DNA from: Roseibium denhamense | GTDB taxonomy: Bacteria; Pseudomonadota; Alphaproteobacteria; Rhizobiales; Stappiaceae | NCBI RefSeq assembly: GCF_009711415.1 | Contig: NZ_SMLZ01000092.1 | Coordinates: 2,604-62,837 of the forward strand | DNA: 60,234 nt | Reading direction: 5' to 3' | Shown here: one piece after another, positions 34,875-43,778 of the stretch | Position numbering within the stretch: position 1 is the first letter of the stretch | Layout: each line of letters starts with the position of its first letter | The notes under the pieces: generated by a model | The model's input: the letters and a program-made list of their open reading frames with translations, nothing else | Told to the model about the DNA's origin: nothing | The model's database searches: none | Translations under genes and position numbers: made by a program

Positions 34875-36617
34875 CTACTCGGCAGCGGCATTCCGGCTTT
34901 GGAATTGCAGTTCGCACAGGCGCCGGTAGATCCCGTCATGCTCATAGAGCTCGTTATGCGTTCCGCTTTCGACCACCTTGCCTTGATCCATGACATGGAT
35001 CTGATGCGCATGCCGCACGGTGCTCAAGCGGTGTGCAATCACCAGCGTCGTGCGGCCTTCCATCAAATGTTCCAGAGCGGACTGTATCTTGGCTTCAGAT
35101 TCAGCATCGAGCGCCGATGTGGCTTCATCAAGCAAAAGGATCGGCGCATCGCGAAGCATTGCCCTCGCAATTGCTATGCGCTGGCGCTGGCCACCGGACA
35201 AATTGCTGCCCCCCTCACCCGCACGGGTGTCATAGCCTTCAGACTGCTTCAAAATGAATTCATGCGCATTCGCGAGCCGGGCTGCGGCCTCGATTTCATC
35301 CTGGGTCGCCCCTGGTTTCCCGGCAGCGATGTTGTCCCGGATGCTGACATTGAACAAAAACGAGTCTTGTCCAACATAAGATATTTTGGATCGCAAAGAG
35401 GCAATCGTGACGTCCCTCACGGGCTGGCCGTCAATTGTGACCTCCCCTGCCGACGGGTCATAAAACCGCTCGATCATGGCAAAAACTGTGGACTTACCAG
35501 CCCCCGAAGCCCCAACGAGCGCTGTCATCTTGCCAGCTTCGGCCACAAAACTCGTACCCGCCAGAGCCGCATGATCTTGATAGGCGAATTCAACGCCGGA
35601 AAACGCGATCTGCCCACCTTCAACCTTCAAGTCGGCCGCATCAGGCGCGTCCGACATCGCCGGTTCACGGTCCACCAGCTGATACATCAAACGCAGCCCG
35701 ACAATCTGTTTTCCCAAGTTGACATTGAGCCTCGCCAGACGCCGGGCCGGATCATAAGCCAGCAGAAGCGCCGTAATAAACGAGAACAAGGCGCCAGGGT
35801 CTTGTCCGAGTTCAATGACCGAATACCCACCATAGAAAATCACGAGCGCAATTGCGAAACCACCGAGCGTATCCATAAGCGGAGACGTGCGCGCCATCAG
35901 CGAGGCAATCTTGTTGGATTGTGCCTGCACCTCTTCAACGCCCGTTGCCATGCGTTGGCGCATGACCGGCTCCATACCGAAGGCTTTCACAATGCGAACC
36001 CCCAGCACTGTTTCCTGCATGGTCGACTGAATTTTCGCGGTCGAAACCACCTGCCGCTTGGCGTATTGCTTGACCCGGCGGACCAAGACTGCGACTGCGG
36101 CAACCGCCGGCGGCATAATGAAGAAGGCAAAAATGCTCAAGAACGGGTTCTGCACCACCATCACAACGACAAGACCGATGAGTGTCAGAACATCCCGGCC
36201 AAGGGAAACAACAATCAAATCAAGTGTCGTGCGTGCAGCAGCTACGCCTTGAGCAACACGCACATTGAGCTCGGCGAGGGAATTCTTGTCGAAATAGGCC
36301 TGATCCTGTCGAATCAAGTGGTCAAACATCCTGCGCTGTAGATCAGCTACAATCGCGTTCCCCACCCGGGCCAGAACAACCATCTGGCCGTATGTAGACG
36401 CGCCTTTCACTGCGAAGATCAGCATGACGGTTGCAGCGATGACATAGACCATGGTCTTGTCGCGATTGACAAAGACCTCATTGACTACGTCCCCCATAAT
36501 CCACGCGCTCGCCGCCGTTGTCGCGGCAACAAGGCCCATGAATAAGAACGCAATCAGATACCGCGGAAGATAGGTTCGGAAGTTTTCACTAAACAATCGC
36601 CGGATCAGCTGAAACAT
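34875..36617 (-). CDS. MsbA-like ABC exporter (fused permease-ATPase)
   Basis: The 580-residue half-transporter has six transmembrane helices (residues ~20-310), then a nucleotide-binding domain. The Walker A is VGASGAGKST, the Q-loop lies in KISYVGQDSFLF, the signature is NLSGGQRQR, the Walker B is ILLLDEATSALD and the H-loop is VIAHRLSTVR. Length and sequence fit the MsbA/lipid exporter group that flips lipid A or related lipids, though multidrug exporters look alike. ATG 36617 (MFQLIRRLF) is chosen because the ~36 residues upstream in frame look non-homologous. It is downstream of aspS on the same strand. Confidence 0.85.
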   Translation of the reverse strand: MFQLIRRLFSENFRTYLPRYLIAFLFMGLVAATTAASAWIMGDVVNEVFVNRDKTMVYVIAATVMLIFAVKGASTYGQMVVLARVGNAIVADLQRRMFDHLIRQDQAYFDKNSLAELNVRVAQGVAAARTTLDLIVVSLGRDVLTLIGLVVVMVVQNPFLSIFAFFIMPPAVAAVAVLVRRVKQYAKRQVVSTAKIQSTMQETVLGVRIVKAFGMEPVMRQRMATGVEEVQAQSNKIASLMARTSPLMDTLGGFAIALVIFYGGYSVIELGQDPGALFSFITALLLAYDPARRLARLNVNLGKQIVGLRLMYQLVDREPAMSDAPDAADLKVEGGQIAFSGVEFAYQDHAALAGTSFVAEAGKMTALVGASGAGKSTVFAMIERFYDPSAGEVTIDGQPVRDVTIASLRSKISYVGQDSFLFNVSIRDNIAAGKPGATQDEIEAAARLANAHEFILKQSEGYDTRAGEGGSNLSGGQRQRIAIARAMLRDAPILLLDEATSALDAESEAKIQSALEHLMEGRTTLVIAHRLSTVRHAHQIHVMDQGKVVESGTHNELYEHDGIYRRLCELQFQSRNAAAE

Positions 36618-36700
36618 GCCGTCCGGGTCTGTGAATGTCTTTGATTGAAACGGGTTTTGCACTCGGCAGCGCCTTCCAAAAAGGGGCTGCCATACAGTAA

Positions 36701-36723
36701 GGAGGCCAGCAATGCCGGCCTCC
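36701..36723 (-). terminator. Terminator-like hairpin after aspS
   Basis: GGAGGCC (36701-36707) pairs with GGCCTCC (36717-36723). Reading the minus strand, the hairpin is followed by TTACTGT. A second hairpin (GGCAGC/GCTGCC, 36665-36691) lies just beyond. They separate aspS from the ABC exporter gene. Confidence 0.5.
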
Positions 36724-36775
36724 ATCCGAGGCAGCTCCCCGGTGTTCTATCAGATTTCACGGCCTGCGCGAAAGA

Positions 36776-38557
36776 CTAGGCGTCCGGCAGATTGAGCCGT
36801 AGGTGCAGCTCGCGCAGCTGGGCCGTATCCGGCATGCTCGGCGCGCCCATCATCAGGTCTTCCGCCTTCTGGTTCATCGGGAACAGCATGACTTCGCGGA
36901 TGTTTGCTTCGTCAGCCAGCAGCATCACGATGCGGTCGATCCCGGCCGCACAGCCACCGTGCGGAGGCGCGCCATACTGGAAGGCGTTGACCATGCCGCC
37001 AAAACGCTTGTCGACTTCCTCGTTCGGATAACCGGCGATCTCGAAAGCCTTGTACATGATTTCCGGCTTGTGGTTCCGGATCGCACCGGACACCAGCTCG
37101 TGACCGTTACAGGACAGATCGTACTGATATCCGAGAACTTCAAGAGGATCGCCTTCCAGCGCTTCCATGCCGCCCTGCGGCATGGAGAAAGGATTGTGCT
37201 CGAAGTCGATCTCGCCGGTTTCCTCGTCCTTCTCGTAGATCGGGAAGTCGACGATCCAGGCAAATTCGAACCGGTCCTTGTCGGTGTGGCCGAGTTCGTC
37301 GCCGATGATCATGCGGGCCTTGCCGGCAACGGCTTGGAACTGCTTGGGTTTGCCGCCCAGGAAGAACGCCGCATCGCCAACGTCGAGACCAAGCTGCTGG
37401 CGTATCGCTTCCGTGCGCTCCGGGCCGATGTTCTTGGCCAGCGGGCCCGCTGCTTCCATGGAGCCGTCTTCGGCTTTGCGCCAGAAGATGTAGCCCATAC
37501 CCGGCAGGCCTTCGCCTTGCGCAAATTTGTTCATGCGGTCGCAGAACTTGCGGGACCCACCCTTCGGAGCCGGAATGGCGCGGATTTCCGTGCCCGGTTG
37601 CTCCAGAAGGTTTGCAAAGATCGCAAAGCCGGATCCGGCAAAATGCTCGGAAACGATCTGCATCTTGATCGGGTTTCTAAGGTCCGGCTTGTCGGTGCCG
37701 TACCAAAGCGCCGAATCCTTGTAGGAGATCTGCGGCCAGTTGCGGTTGACCGGGCGATCCTTGCCGAATTTCTCGAAGACGCCTGCGATCACCGGCTCAA
37801 TGGTGTCGAAGACTTCCTGCTGCGTGACAAAGCTCATTTCCATGTCGAGCTGGTAGAAGTCGGTCGGCGAACGGTCGGCACGCGGGTCTTCATCGCGGAA
37901 ACATGGCGCGATCTGGAAGTACTTGTCGAAACCGGATACCATCAGCAGCTGCTTAAACTGCTGTGGTGCCTGCGGTAACGCGTAGAACTTGCCCGGATGC
38001 AGGCGGGACGGCACCAGGAAGTCGCGTGCGCCTTCCGGAGAAGACGCCGTAATGATCGGTGTCTGGAACTCGTTGAAGCCAATCGCCCACATGCGGTCGC
38101 GGATATCGCGCACAACATTGGAGCGCAGAATCATGTTGTTGTGCAGCTTCTCGCGGCGCAGATCCAGGAAGCGGTACTTCAGACGCACTTCTTCCGGGTA
38201 CTCCTGCTCGCCGAAGACCGGCAACGGCAGTTCCTTGGCAGAGCCCAGGACTTCCATATCGCGGATGAAGACCTCGATCTCACCGGTTGGAAGGTCCGGG
38301 TTGATGGTTTCCTCGGTCCGCTTCTTCACGCTCGCATCAATGCGAATACACCACTCGGACCGAACAGTTTCGGCCAAACCGAAGGCCGCAGAATCAGGGT
38401 CGACGACGCATTGCGTCATGCCGTAGTGATCGCGCAGATCGATAAACAGCACCCCGCCATGATCTCGGACCCGGTGGACCCAGCCGGAAAGACGGATGGT
38501 CTGGCCTTCGTCGGACAGACGCAAATCCCCGCAAGTATGGCTACGGTAGGGATGCAT
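36776..38557 (-). CDS. aspS: Aspartyl-tRNA synthetase
   Basis: The 593-residue class II synthetase charges tRNA-Asp. The N-terminal OB-fold anticodon-binding domain begins [26 protein letters not shown]. Class II motif 2 is [22 protein letters not shown], the bacterial GAD insert lies in the middle, and motif 3 is GIDRIVMLL near residue 540. Length matches bacterial AspRS. A bacterial AspRS in this group may also charge tRNA-Asn if the genome lacks asnS, which the window cannot tell. In related genomes aspS sits beside rnd; here about 10.5 kb separates them. Confidence 0.95.
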   Translation of the reverse strand: MHPYRSHTCGDLRLSDEGQTIRLSGWVHRVRDHGGVLFIDLRDHYGMTQCVVDPDSAAFGLAETVRSEWCIRIDASVKKRTEETINPDLPTGEIEVFIRDMEVLGSAKELPLPVFGEQEYPEEVRLKYRFLDLRREKLHNNMILRSNVVRDIRDRMWAIGFNEFQTPIITASSPEGARDFLVPSRLHPGKFYALPQAPQQFKQLLMVSGFDKYFQIAPCFRDEDPRADRSPTDFYQLDMEMSFVTQQEVFDTIEPVIAGVFEKFGKDRPVNRNWPQISYKDSALWYGTDKPDLRNPIKMQIVSEHFAGSGFAIFANLLEQPGTEIRAIPAPKGGSRKFCDRMNKFAQGEGLPGMGYIFWRKAEDGSMEAAGPLAKNIGPERTEAIRQQLGLDVGDAAFFLGGKPKQFQAVAGKARMIIGDELGHTDKDRFEFAWIVDFPIYEKDEETGEIDFEHNPFSMPQGGMEALEGDPLEVLGYQYDLSCNGHELVSGAIRNHKPEIMYKAFEIAGYPNEEVDKRFGGMVNAFQYGAPPHGGCAAGIDRIVMLLADEANIREVMLFPMNQKAEDLMMGAPSMPDTAQLRELHLRLNLPDA

Positions 38558-38760
38558 TCTCGTTCCTCGATTCTTTCAATCTCATGTGTGCAGCGCGCCG
38601 CGTGGTGCCGTGTCCAACTGGCGCGAAAAACCGGAACGGCCCGCGGATGGCAGGCCGTGCGCGCTGCACAAGCCACGATGCTGCATGAAAGTCAAGGGAG
38701 AGGCCGGGGCGCCGGTGTAGATCCTTACCGCGCTGATGCGTTTGAACATGCAAACGGATA

Positions 38761-39561
38761 CTATTCGGCGTTTGCGCTCACGCCATGATCCGCAGCCGTG
38801 GGAAGATCTGCATGAGGTCCAAGGATGTCGCGGAGCCTTCCGTTTTTCTGCAGTTGGGAGATCTTTTCGTCGATTTCCCGGATGAAGGCCCGCCCCGGCT
38901 CTGTGTCATGACAAACGAAGGAGATGGGCAAACGAATGTTTTTCAAGGTGATTGGACTGACACGAAGCACATCCGGTTTCCCCAATTCATCTAACGCGAG
39001 TGCTGTATCCGGATGGTGGCCCAAAAACGCGTCCAACCTCCCGAGGCCGAGCATGTCAATCAACTGTTCTTCCGATGGGATCGGAACATACTCATCCGCG
39101 TCTGGAAGACCATGAATGGTGCCGGATCCTTCAATGTAGCCGACACGGGCCGGGTCGAAATCCAGAAGGGATGTGAAGGATTTGCTGTTTCCGGTGGAGT
39201 AAATTCGCAAGGATACGATATCGACAGTCTGTGAGGCGATTAGTGAAACGCCAAGATCTCCCGCATCGAGCCCCATGATATTTGTGGGAAACAAACAGCT
39301 TCCAGCATCACCGAGAAACAGAGCTCTGGCGCGGTTTAACGGGGCAGCGCCCCGGGGGATTTGCGACAGATTTCCCGACAGCAGCACGTCCAGCAGAAGA
39401 TCATATTGCTTGCCGCTGGTTTCCGTCAGCCGATGGGGAAGATAATTGAGGTAAAGTTTAGAAAGGCCCGACTGATCCGCGCCAGCGTTTCCCGGTGTCA
39501 GCAGCAAGGCCAGGACAACAACAAGTCCAGCATATCCAAGTCTGAGCTTGTGAAAGGTCAT
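38761..39561 (-). CDS. Periplasmic binding-protein-like protein (orphan; tandem paralogue A)
   Basis: The 266-residue protein has a signal peptide (LVVVLALLLTPGNAGAD) and a compact PBPb-like fold. It has LYLNYLPHRLTETSGKQYDLLLD at the front, ARALFLGDAGSCLFPTN with a Cys, and ISFVCHDTEPGRAFI with a second Cys, likely a disulfide pair. The adjacent gene at 39662 is a clear paralogue, sharing PHRLTET, GRLDAFLGHHPDTALALD and DILGPHADLP-type segments, so the pair arose by tandem duplication. No transport genes adjoin. The ligand is unknown; the LGHHPDTALALD segment is a distinctive subfamily feature. Confidence 0.75.
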   Translation of the reverse strand: MTFHKLRLGYAGLVVVLALLLTPGNAGADQSGLSKLYLNYLPHRLTETSGKQYDLLLDVLLSGNLSQIPRGAAPLNRARALFLGDAGSCLFPTNIMGLDAGDLGVSLIASQTVDIVSLRIYSTGNSKSFTSLLDFDPARVGYIEGSGTIHGLPDADEYVPIPSEEQLIDMLGLGRLDAFLGHHPDTALALDELGKPDVLRVSPITLKNIRLPISFVCHDTEPGRAFIREIDEKISQLQKNGRLRDILGPHADLPTAADHGVSANAE

Positions 39562-39661
39562 GACGAATTTTGTCTCCGCAGCGCTGCCCGATCAAGCTTA
39601 AACGTTATCCGGACAACCGGCAGGTTGGGTCGAGCGCGGCAAACATCCGGCCTACAAAATC

Positions 39662-40509
39662 TCATTGAGAGACCTTGGCGCCAACTGCATCTTCGGCATC
39701 TTTTGGAAGATCGGCATGCGGGCCGAGAATTCGCCGGATGTCGCCAGCGCCATGCAATTGTTCAATCCGGGCGTTTACGTCGTCAATAAAGTGCCTTCCA
39801 TCGGCCGTATCATGACACACGAATGAAATCGGAAAGCGGACATCGCTTACGGTGATGGGGCTGACGCGCAAAAGGTCGGGCCGGTTCAGGTCATCCAGCG
39901 CAAGCGCGGTGTCCGGATGATGTCCCAGGAACGCATCAAGACGCCCGAGCTCCAGCATCTTGATCAATTGTTCTTCGGAAGGAATGGGAATGAAGAGCTC
40001 ATGCTTCGGGCCAAGCCCTTGGACAGTCCCGGACCCTGCGATGTACCCGACCCGTCTTGGATCAAAGTCATCGACGGACGTGAAGGCTCTCCCTGTATCG
40101 GCTGTGGGTGTGTAGAGCCTTAGAGAGACAATGTCGACGAGTTCAGACGATACGATCGCGTCCGGCTCTGCAACCGCATAAAGCGCTTTGACACTGATCG
40201 GAAAATACAGCTGCCAGGATCAGACAAAAACAGTGTCAGTGCGCGTTTCATGGGGGACGCTTCACGGGCCGCGCGCAGCTCTGGGTCTGCGAAGATCCGG
40301 TCCAACAATAGATCGTATTGCCTGTTACTGGTTTCGGTCAGCCTGTGCGGCAGATAGATAAGATGAAGGCTGGTTTCGGCAGCGGAGGTAACTCCAATGC
40401 CAGCCAGCTTCAACGCTATCGCCAGGAACGCGATGGCACACCGGCTTGCCGTCTTTTCAGTATATTTTTTCACAACCGCGATTGTCCCAAAGGCCAGCCA
40501 CTCATCCAC
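39662..40509 (-). pseudogene. Frameshifted tandem paralogue B of the orphan binding protein
   Basis: The first ~105 residues (signal region, then LHLIYLPHRLTETSNRQYDLLLD, ALTLFLSDPGSCIF) align with the neighbour at 38761. The frame then goes wrong at an A-run on the + strand (40202-40205); adding one base restores PISVKALYAVAEPDAIVSSELVDIVSLRLY through to IKMLELGRLDAFLGHHPDTALALDD and the end at 39662. A single-base deletion in a homopolymer therefore breaks an otherwise intact gene. It could be a sequence error or a recent mutation. The start is GTG 40509, or GTG 40473 just before a basic signal-peptide start. Confidence 0.8.
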
Positions 40510-40827
40510 ACGACGAGGCCTTCCACTTACGTAACCTACCTATGTCATTATTCAGAAAAGGTCACTTGTGAAGTTAAAAAATACCCCCAGTTCTTGACCC
40601 CTTTTCCAACAAGACCTGAATTTCAAAGACACATGCGCGTGATCTAGTCATGAGACAGTCTCTGCCCTTCAGGCCCGGGGCCGGACACTGGGAAGCGGCC
40701 GTGGTTAGTGTTGGCAGCAATTTTAGGGATCAGCTTTAACGCACTTAAACCAGTGTGATAGTCTCATGAGAGGCGGCCTGCGGGTGCTAAAGGCATTTCG
40801 TCGAGGGCCAGATACCGGGAAGGAAAG
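40510..40827. other. Divergent intergenic region between paralogue B and the carboxypeptidase
   Basis: About 318 bases with no supported gene. A 9-base inverted repeat, TCATGAGAC (40648-40656) and GTCTCATGA (40761-40769), is spaced 104 bases apart, one arm near each flanking gene half. AT-rich stretches near 40540-40580 and 40715-40760 are plausible promoter positions. Confidence 0.4.
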
Positions 40828-42000
40828 ATGTCAAGGTCTTCAATGCTCCGTTCTGCCGCCCTGACAATCCTTGTGTCCGGCCTTCTGTTGAGCGCGCAAG
40901 CTGGAACCCGACTGCTTGCAGCGGATGAAGCCAGCACACTTACAACACCATCCCTCGTCGTGGATCTGGACACGGGCGATGTATTGCATGCCGAGGCGGC
41001 TGGAGACCCCTGGTATCCCGCTTCCACCACAAAGCTGATGACGGCACTCATCACGTTCCAAGCGCTTGAGCGGGGGAACCTCGAACTTTCAACCCCGGTT
41101 ATCCTGTCCCGCAACGCAATGGATCAGAAGGCGGCCTATGCAGGTCTGAAGACCGGCAGTGCCATGACTGTAAAAGACGCGCTTTATGCGGTTCTTGTCG
41201 GTTCGGCGAACGAAGTCGCTGTTGCCCTTGCCGAGACCGTTGCAGGGTCAGAGGCCTCGTTTGTCGAGCAGATGAATGCCGAAGCGGACCGGCTTGGGAT
41301 GACCGCAACGCAGTTTACAAACCCCAATGGCTTATTCGACCCGGAGCAGACGGTCTCTGCACGGGACCTTGCCCTTCTTGGCCGTCATGTCTTTCAGATG
41401 TTCCCGCAATACCGGGACATCTTCCGGACCGCAGCCGTTACCATCGATGGCAAGGAACTCGTTTCCTATAACGACCTGATCACGCGGTACCCGGGGACGA
41501 TGGGTCTCAAGACGGGTTTTGTGTGCCCGGCGGGCCGGAACATCGTCGCGATTGCGGAGCGCGATGGCAAACGCCTGCTGGCGGTTGTTCTTGGAGCGAC
41601 CACAGGGCGGGAACGCTCGGAGCGGACGGCCAAGCTCTTTGACGAGGCCTTTGCCGGAAGCGTCTCCGCAAAAGGCCACCCCCTCGCCGAGCTGCCCAAC
41701 AGCCCGGACAAAAAGCCGGAAGACATGCGCATGCGGCTTTGCAGCAATCAAACGGCAGCCTATGAGGCGGGTCAGAACCAGCGCTATCCGATGGGCCTGC
41801 CCGGAGCGCCAAGTTACCTGAAGGCCCCTGCTCCCGCCCCGGCCTACAGCTTCCAGACCTGGTTCGTCCCGCAGCCGGAATTCGTGCCCGTGCCCAGCGC
41901 GAAGCCGATCCAAGCCGCCCGGCTCAACACGTCTGCGCAAACGGCAGGGGAAATCATCGAAATCATTCCTCCCGAAAAACCGTCTCAGCCGAACGGCTGA
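40828..42000 (+). CDS. D-alanyl-D-alanine carboxypeptidase (penicillin-binding protein 5/6 type)
   Basis: The 390-residue exported serine peptidase has a signal peptide (residues ~8-26) and the penicillin-binding active-site triad: Ser66-Thr-Thr-Lys69 (SxxK), Ser126-Ala-Asn128 (SxN) and Lys228-Thr-Gly230 (KTG). It trims the terminal D-Ala from peptidoglycan stem peptides in the periplasm. The region after KTG includes a Pro/Ala-rich stretch (LKAPAPAPAYSFQTWFVPQPEF) instead of a typical amphipathic anchor. ATG 40828 is preceded by GGAAGGAAAG. It is a single gene. Confidence 0.88.
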   Translation: MSRSSMLRSAALTILVSGLLLSAQAGTRLLAADEASTLTTPSLVVDLDTGDVLHAEAAGDPWYPASTTKLMTALITFQALERGNLELSTPVILSRNAMDQKAAYAGLKTGSAMTVKDALYAVLVGSANEVAVALAETVAGSEASFVEQMNAEADRLGMTATQFTNPNGLFDPEQTVSARDLALLGRHVFQMFPQYRDIFRTAAVTIDGKELVSYNDLITRYPGTMGLKTGFVCPAGRNIVAIAERDGKRLLAVVLGATTGRERSERTAKLFDEAFAGSVSAKGHPLAELPNSPDKKPEDMRMRLCSNQTAAYEAGQNQRYPMGLPGAPSYLKAPAPAPAYSFQTWFVPQPEFVPVPSAKPIQAARLNTSAQTAGEIIEIIPPEKPSQPNG

Positions 42001-42228
42001 CAGTCTTGCAAGATAACCACATTTCCAATCAGTACCGAAACGGCATGCTGCGGCTGTTGATTTGCAATCCGCCAGGTTTCCAAGATCCGGCGAAATCGAA
42101 ACGACCTGCCTGCCGAAGCTTAGATTAGGCCCGGGCTTACCCTGAAAGGTGTACCTGACGATGTTGACGCTTGCGGTAGCAAGTGCTGGCTGCCAAAAAG
42201 AGGCAACGTCAGATTTGGAGATACTCAA

Positions 42229-43410
42229 ATGAAAGACATTGTCATCACAAGTGCCGCGCGCACCGCAGTCGGCAGCTTCGGCGGTTCCCTGAAAGACATG
42301 GCACCGATTGACCTCGGCACGGCAGCTGCAAAGGCTGCGATTGAGCGCGCGGGCATTCAGGCCGATCAGGTCGAACAGGCTTTCTTCGGCAATGTCATCC
42401 ATACAGAGCCACGGGATATGTACATCTCGCGTGTTGCCTCCCGTCAGGCCGGTGTGCCGGACCACGCGCCCGCGCTCACCATGAACCGTCTATGCGGGTC
42501 CGGTCTTCAGGCAATTGTCTCTTCGGTCCAGGCCATCTCCATGGGCGATGGCGATGTAACACTCGCAGGCGGCGCGGAAAGCATGAGCCGGTCCGGGTAT
42601 CTGATGCCTGCCGCCCGCTGGGGCCAGAAGATGGGTGACACCACCGCGCATGACATGATGACCGGTGCCCTGCACGATCCATTTGGCATTGGACACATGG
42701 GCGTAACTGCAGAAAACGTTGCGGAGCAGAACGGCATCTCCCGCGAGCGTCAGGACGCCTTCGCACTGGAAAGCCACCGGCGTGCCAGCGAAGCGATCAA
42801 GAACGGCCACTTCAAGGACCAGATTATCCCGCTGACCGTTGGCCGCCGCGGCAAGGAAACCGTCTTTGATACGGATGAACATGTCCGCCACGAGGCCAAG
42901 ATCGAAGACATGGCCAAGCTGCGCCCGGTCTTCAAAAAAGACGGTCTGGTGACCGCCGGTAATGCGTCCGGGCTCAACGACGGGGCAGCCGCGATTACCC
43001 TCATGACGTCTGAAAAGGCCTCTGAACTGGGTGCCACGCCGCTGGTGAAAATCCGCGCTTATGGCGTTGCCGGTGTTGATCCGGCTGTCATGGGCATTGG
43101 TCCGGTCCCGGCGATGCAGATCGCGATGAAACGCGCCGGCATCACAGCGGCCGATCTGGATGTCGTGGAATCCAACGAAGCTTTCGCCGCCCAGGCCTGC
43201 GCTGTCAACGATCTGCTCGGATTGCCGGGCGAAAAGGTCAACCCGAATGGCGGTGCAATTGCACTCGGCCACCCAATTGGAGCAACGGGCGCCATCATAA
43301 TGACCAAGCTCATTTATGAGCTGAAGCGGACCGGCGGCTCTCTCGGGGCTGCCACCATGTGTATCGGCGGCGGCCAAGGCATCGCGATCATCGTCGAAAA
43401 CGCCGGCTAA
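42229..43410 (+). CDS. Acetyl-CoA acetyltransferase-type thiolase
   Basis: The 393-residue thiolase has the nucleophile Cys89 in MNRLCGSG, the catalytic His in ALGHPIGATGA near 348 and Cys378 in TMCIGGGQG. It condenses two acetyl-CoA or cleaves acetoacetyl-CoA; members of the BktB/PhaA group have this length. With an acyl-CoA ligase two genes downstream it may serve fatty acid or polyhydroxyalkanoate metabolism, but there is no phaB or phaC here. A ribosome site is visible shortly before ATG 42229. It is followed by a duplicated terminator and a palindromic element. Confidence 0.9.
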   Translation: MKDIVITSAARTAVGSFGGSLKDMAPIDLGTAAAKAAIERAGIQADQVEQAFFGNVIHTEPRDMYISRVASRQAGVPDHAPALTMNRLCGSGLQAIVSSVQAISMGDGDVTLAGGAESMSRSGYLMPAARWGQKMGDTTAHDMMTGALHDPFGIGHMGVTAENVAEQNGISRERQDAFALESHRRASEAIKNGHFKDQIIPLTVGRRGKETVFDTDEHVRHEAKIEDMAKLRPVFKKDGLVTAGNASGLNDGAAAITLMTSEKASELGATPLVKIRAYGVAGVDPAVMGIGPVPAMQIAMKRAGITAADLDVVESNEAFAAQACAVNDLLGLPGEKVNPNGGAIALGHPIGATGAIIMTKLIYELKRTGGSLGAATMCIGGGQGIAIIVENAG

Positions 43411-43432
43411 CGCCTGACAAAGCATTCATCAG

Positions 43433-43659
43433 GGCGGCCAATTTGGCCGCCGCCTGAGTTTGATTGCAAAGCTCCGAACAACCACGGTCATCCCGGTCAA
43501 GTGCAGCGCGAACCGGGATCGGAGAGCCACACAACTGGAATTCATGCGCCCATTGTCTTGATCCGCCGAGGCTCACCGATCCCGGGTCTCCGCTACGCTG
43601 CGCCCGGGACGACGAAATAAGTGTTTGTCAGCGGTATTGAGGCGGCCAATTTGGCCGCC
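43433..43659. repeat. Composite palindromic element between duplicated terminator stems
   Basis: A 19-base palindrome, GGCGGCCAATTTGGCCGCC, occurs at 43433-43451 and again at 43641-43659. Between them is a ~127-base inverted-repeat element. Its left arm (43487-43528, beginning GTCATCCCGG and ending CGGAGAGCC) is an imperfect reverse complement of its right arm (43570-43613, beginning GGCTCACCGATCCCGGG and ending CCCGGGACGAC). This is the architecture of the small mobile palindromes scattered in Hyphomicrobiales genomes. The ~370-base gap before 43779 otherwise has no gene. Confidence 0.7.
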
Positions 43660-43666
43660 TTTTTTG
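43641..43666 (+). terminator. Rho-independent terminator of the thiolase transcript
   Basis: The second copy of GGCGGCC-AATTT-GGCCGCC is followed by a run of six or more T (43660-43665). The first copy (43433-43451) is followed by GCCTGAG and lacks a T tract. Confidence 0.85.
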
Positions 43667-43778
43667 TGTGTCGGTCAAAGACCCCAATCTGCTTTTCGCC
43701 CCGCCTTAAGTTGAAAAACTGCTCGTATCCCGTGATGATGGAGTTCCCCACGCGAAACCCCATCAAGGACTTCATCTG

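Noticed and set aside
34899..36341. Long + strand frame opposite the ABC exporter
   Set aside because: Antisense shadow of a conserved ABC transporter.
40648..40769. TCATGAGAC/GTCTCATGA inverted repeat as operator pair
   Set aside because: Nine bases at 104-base spacing is weak; no regulator nearby to link it.
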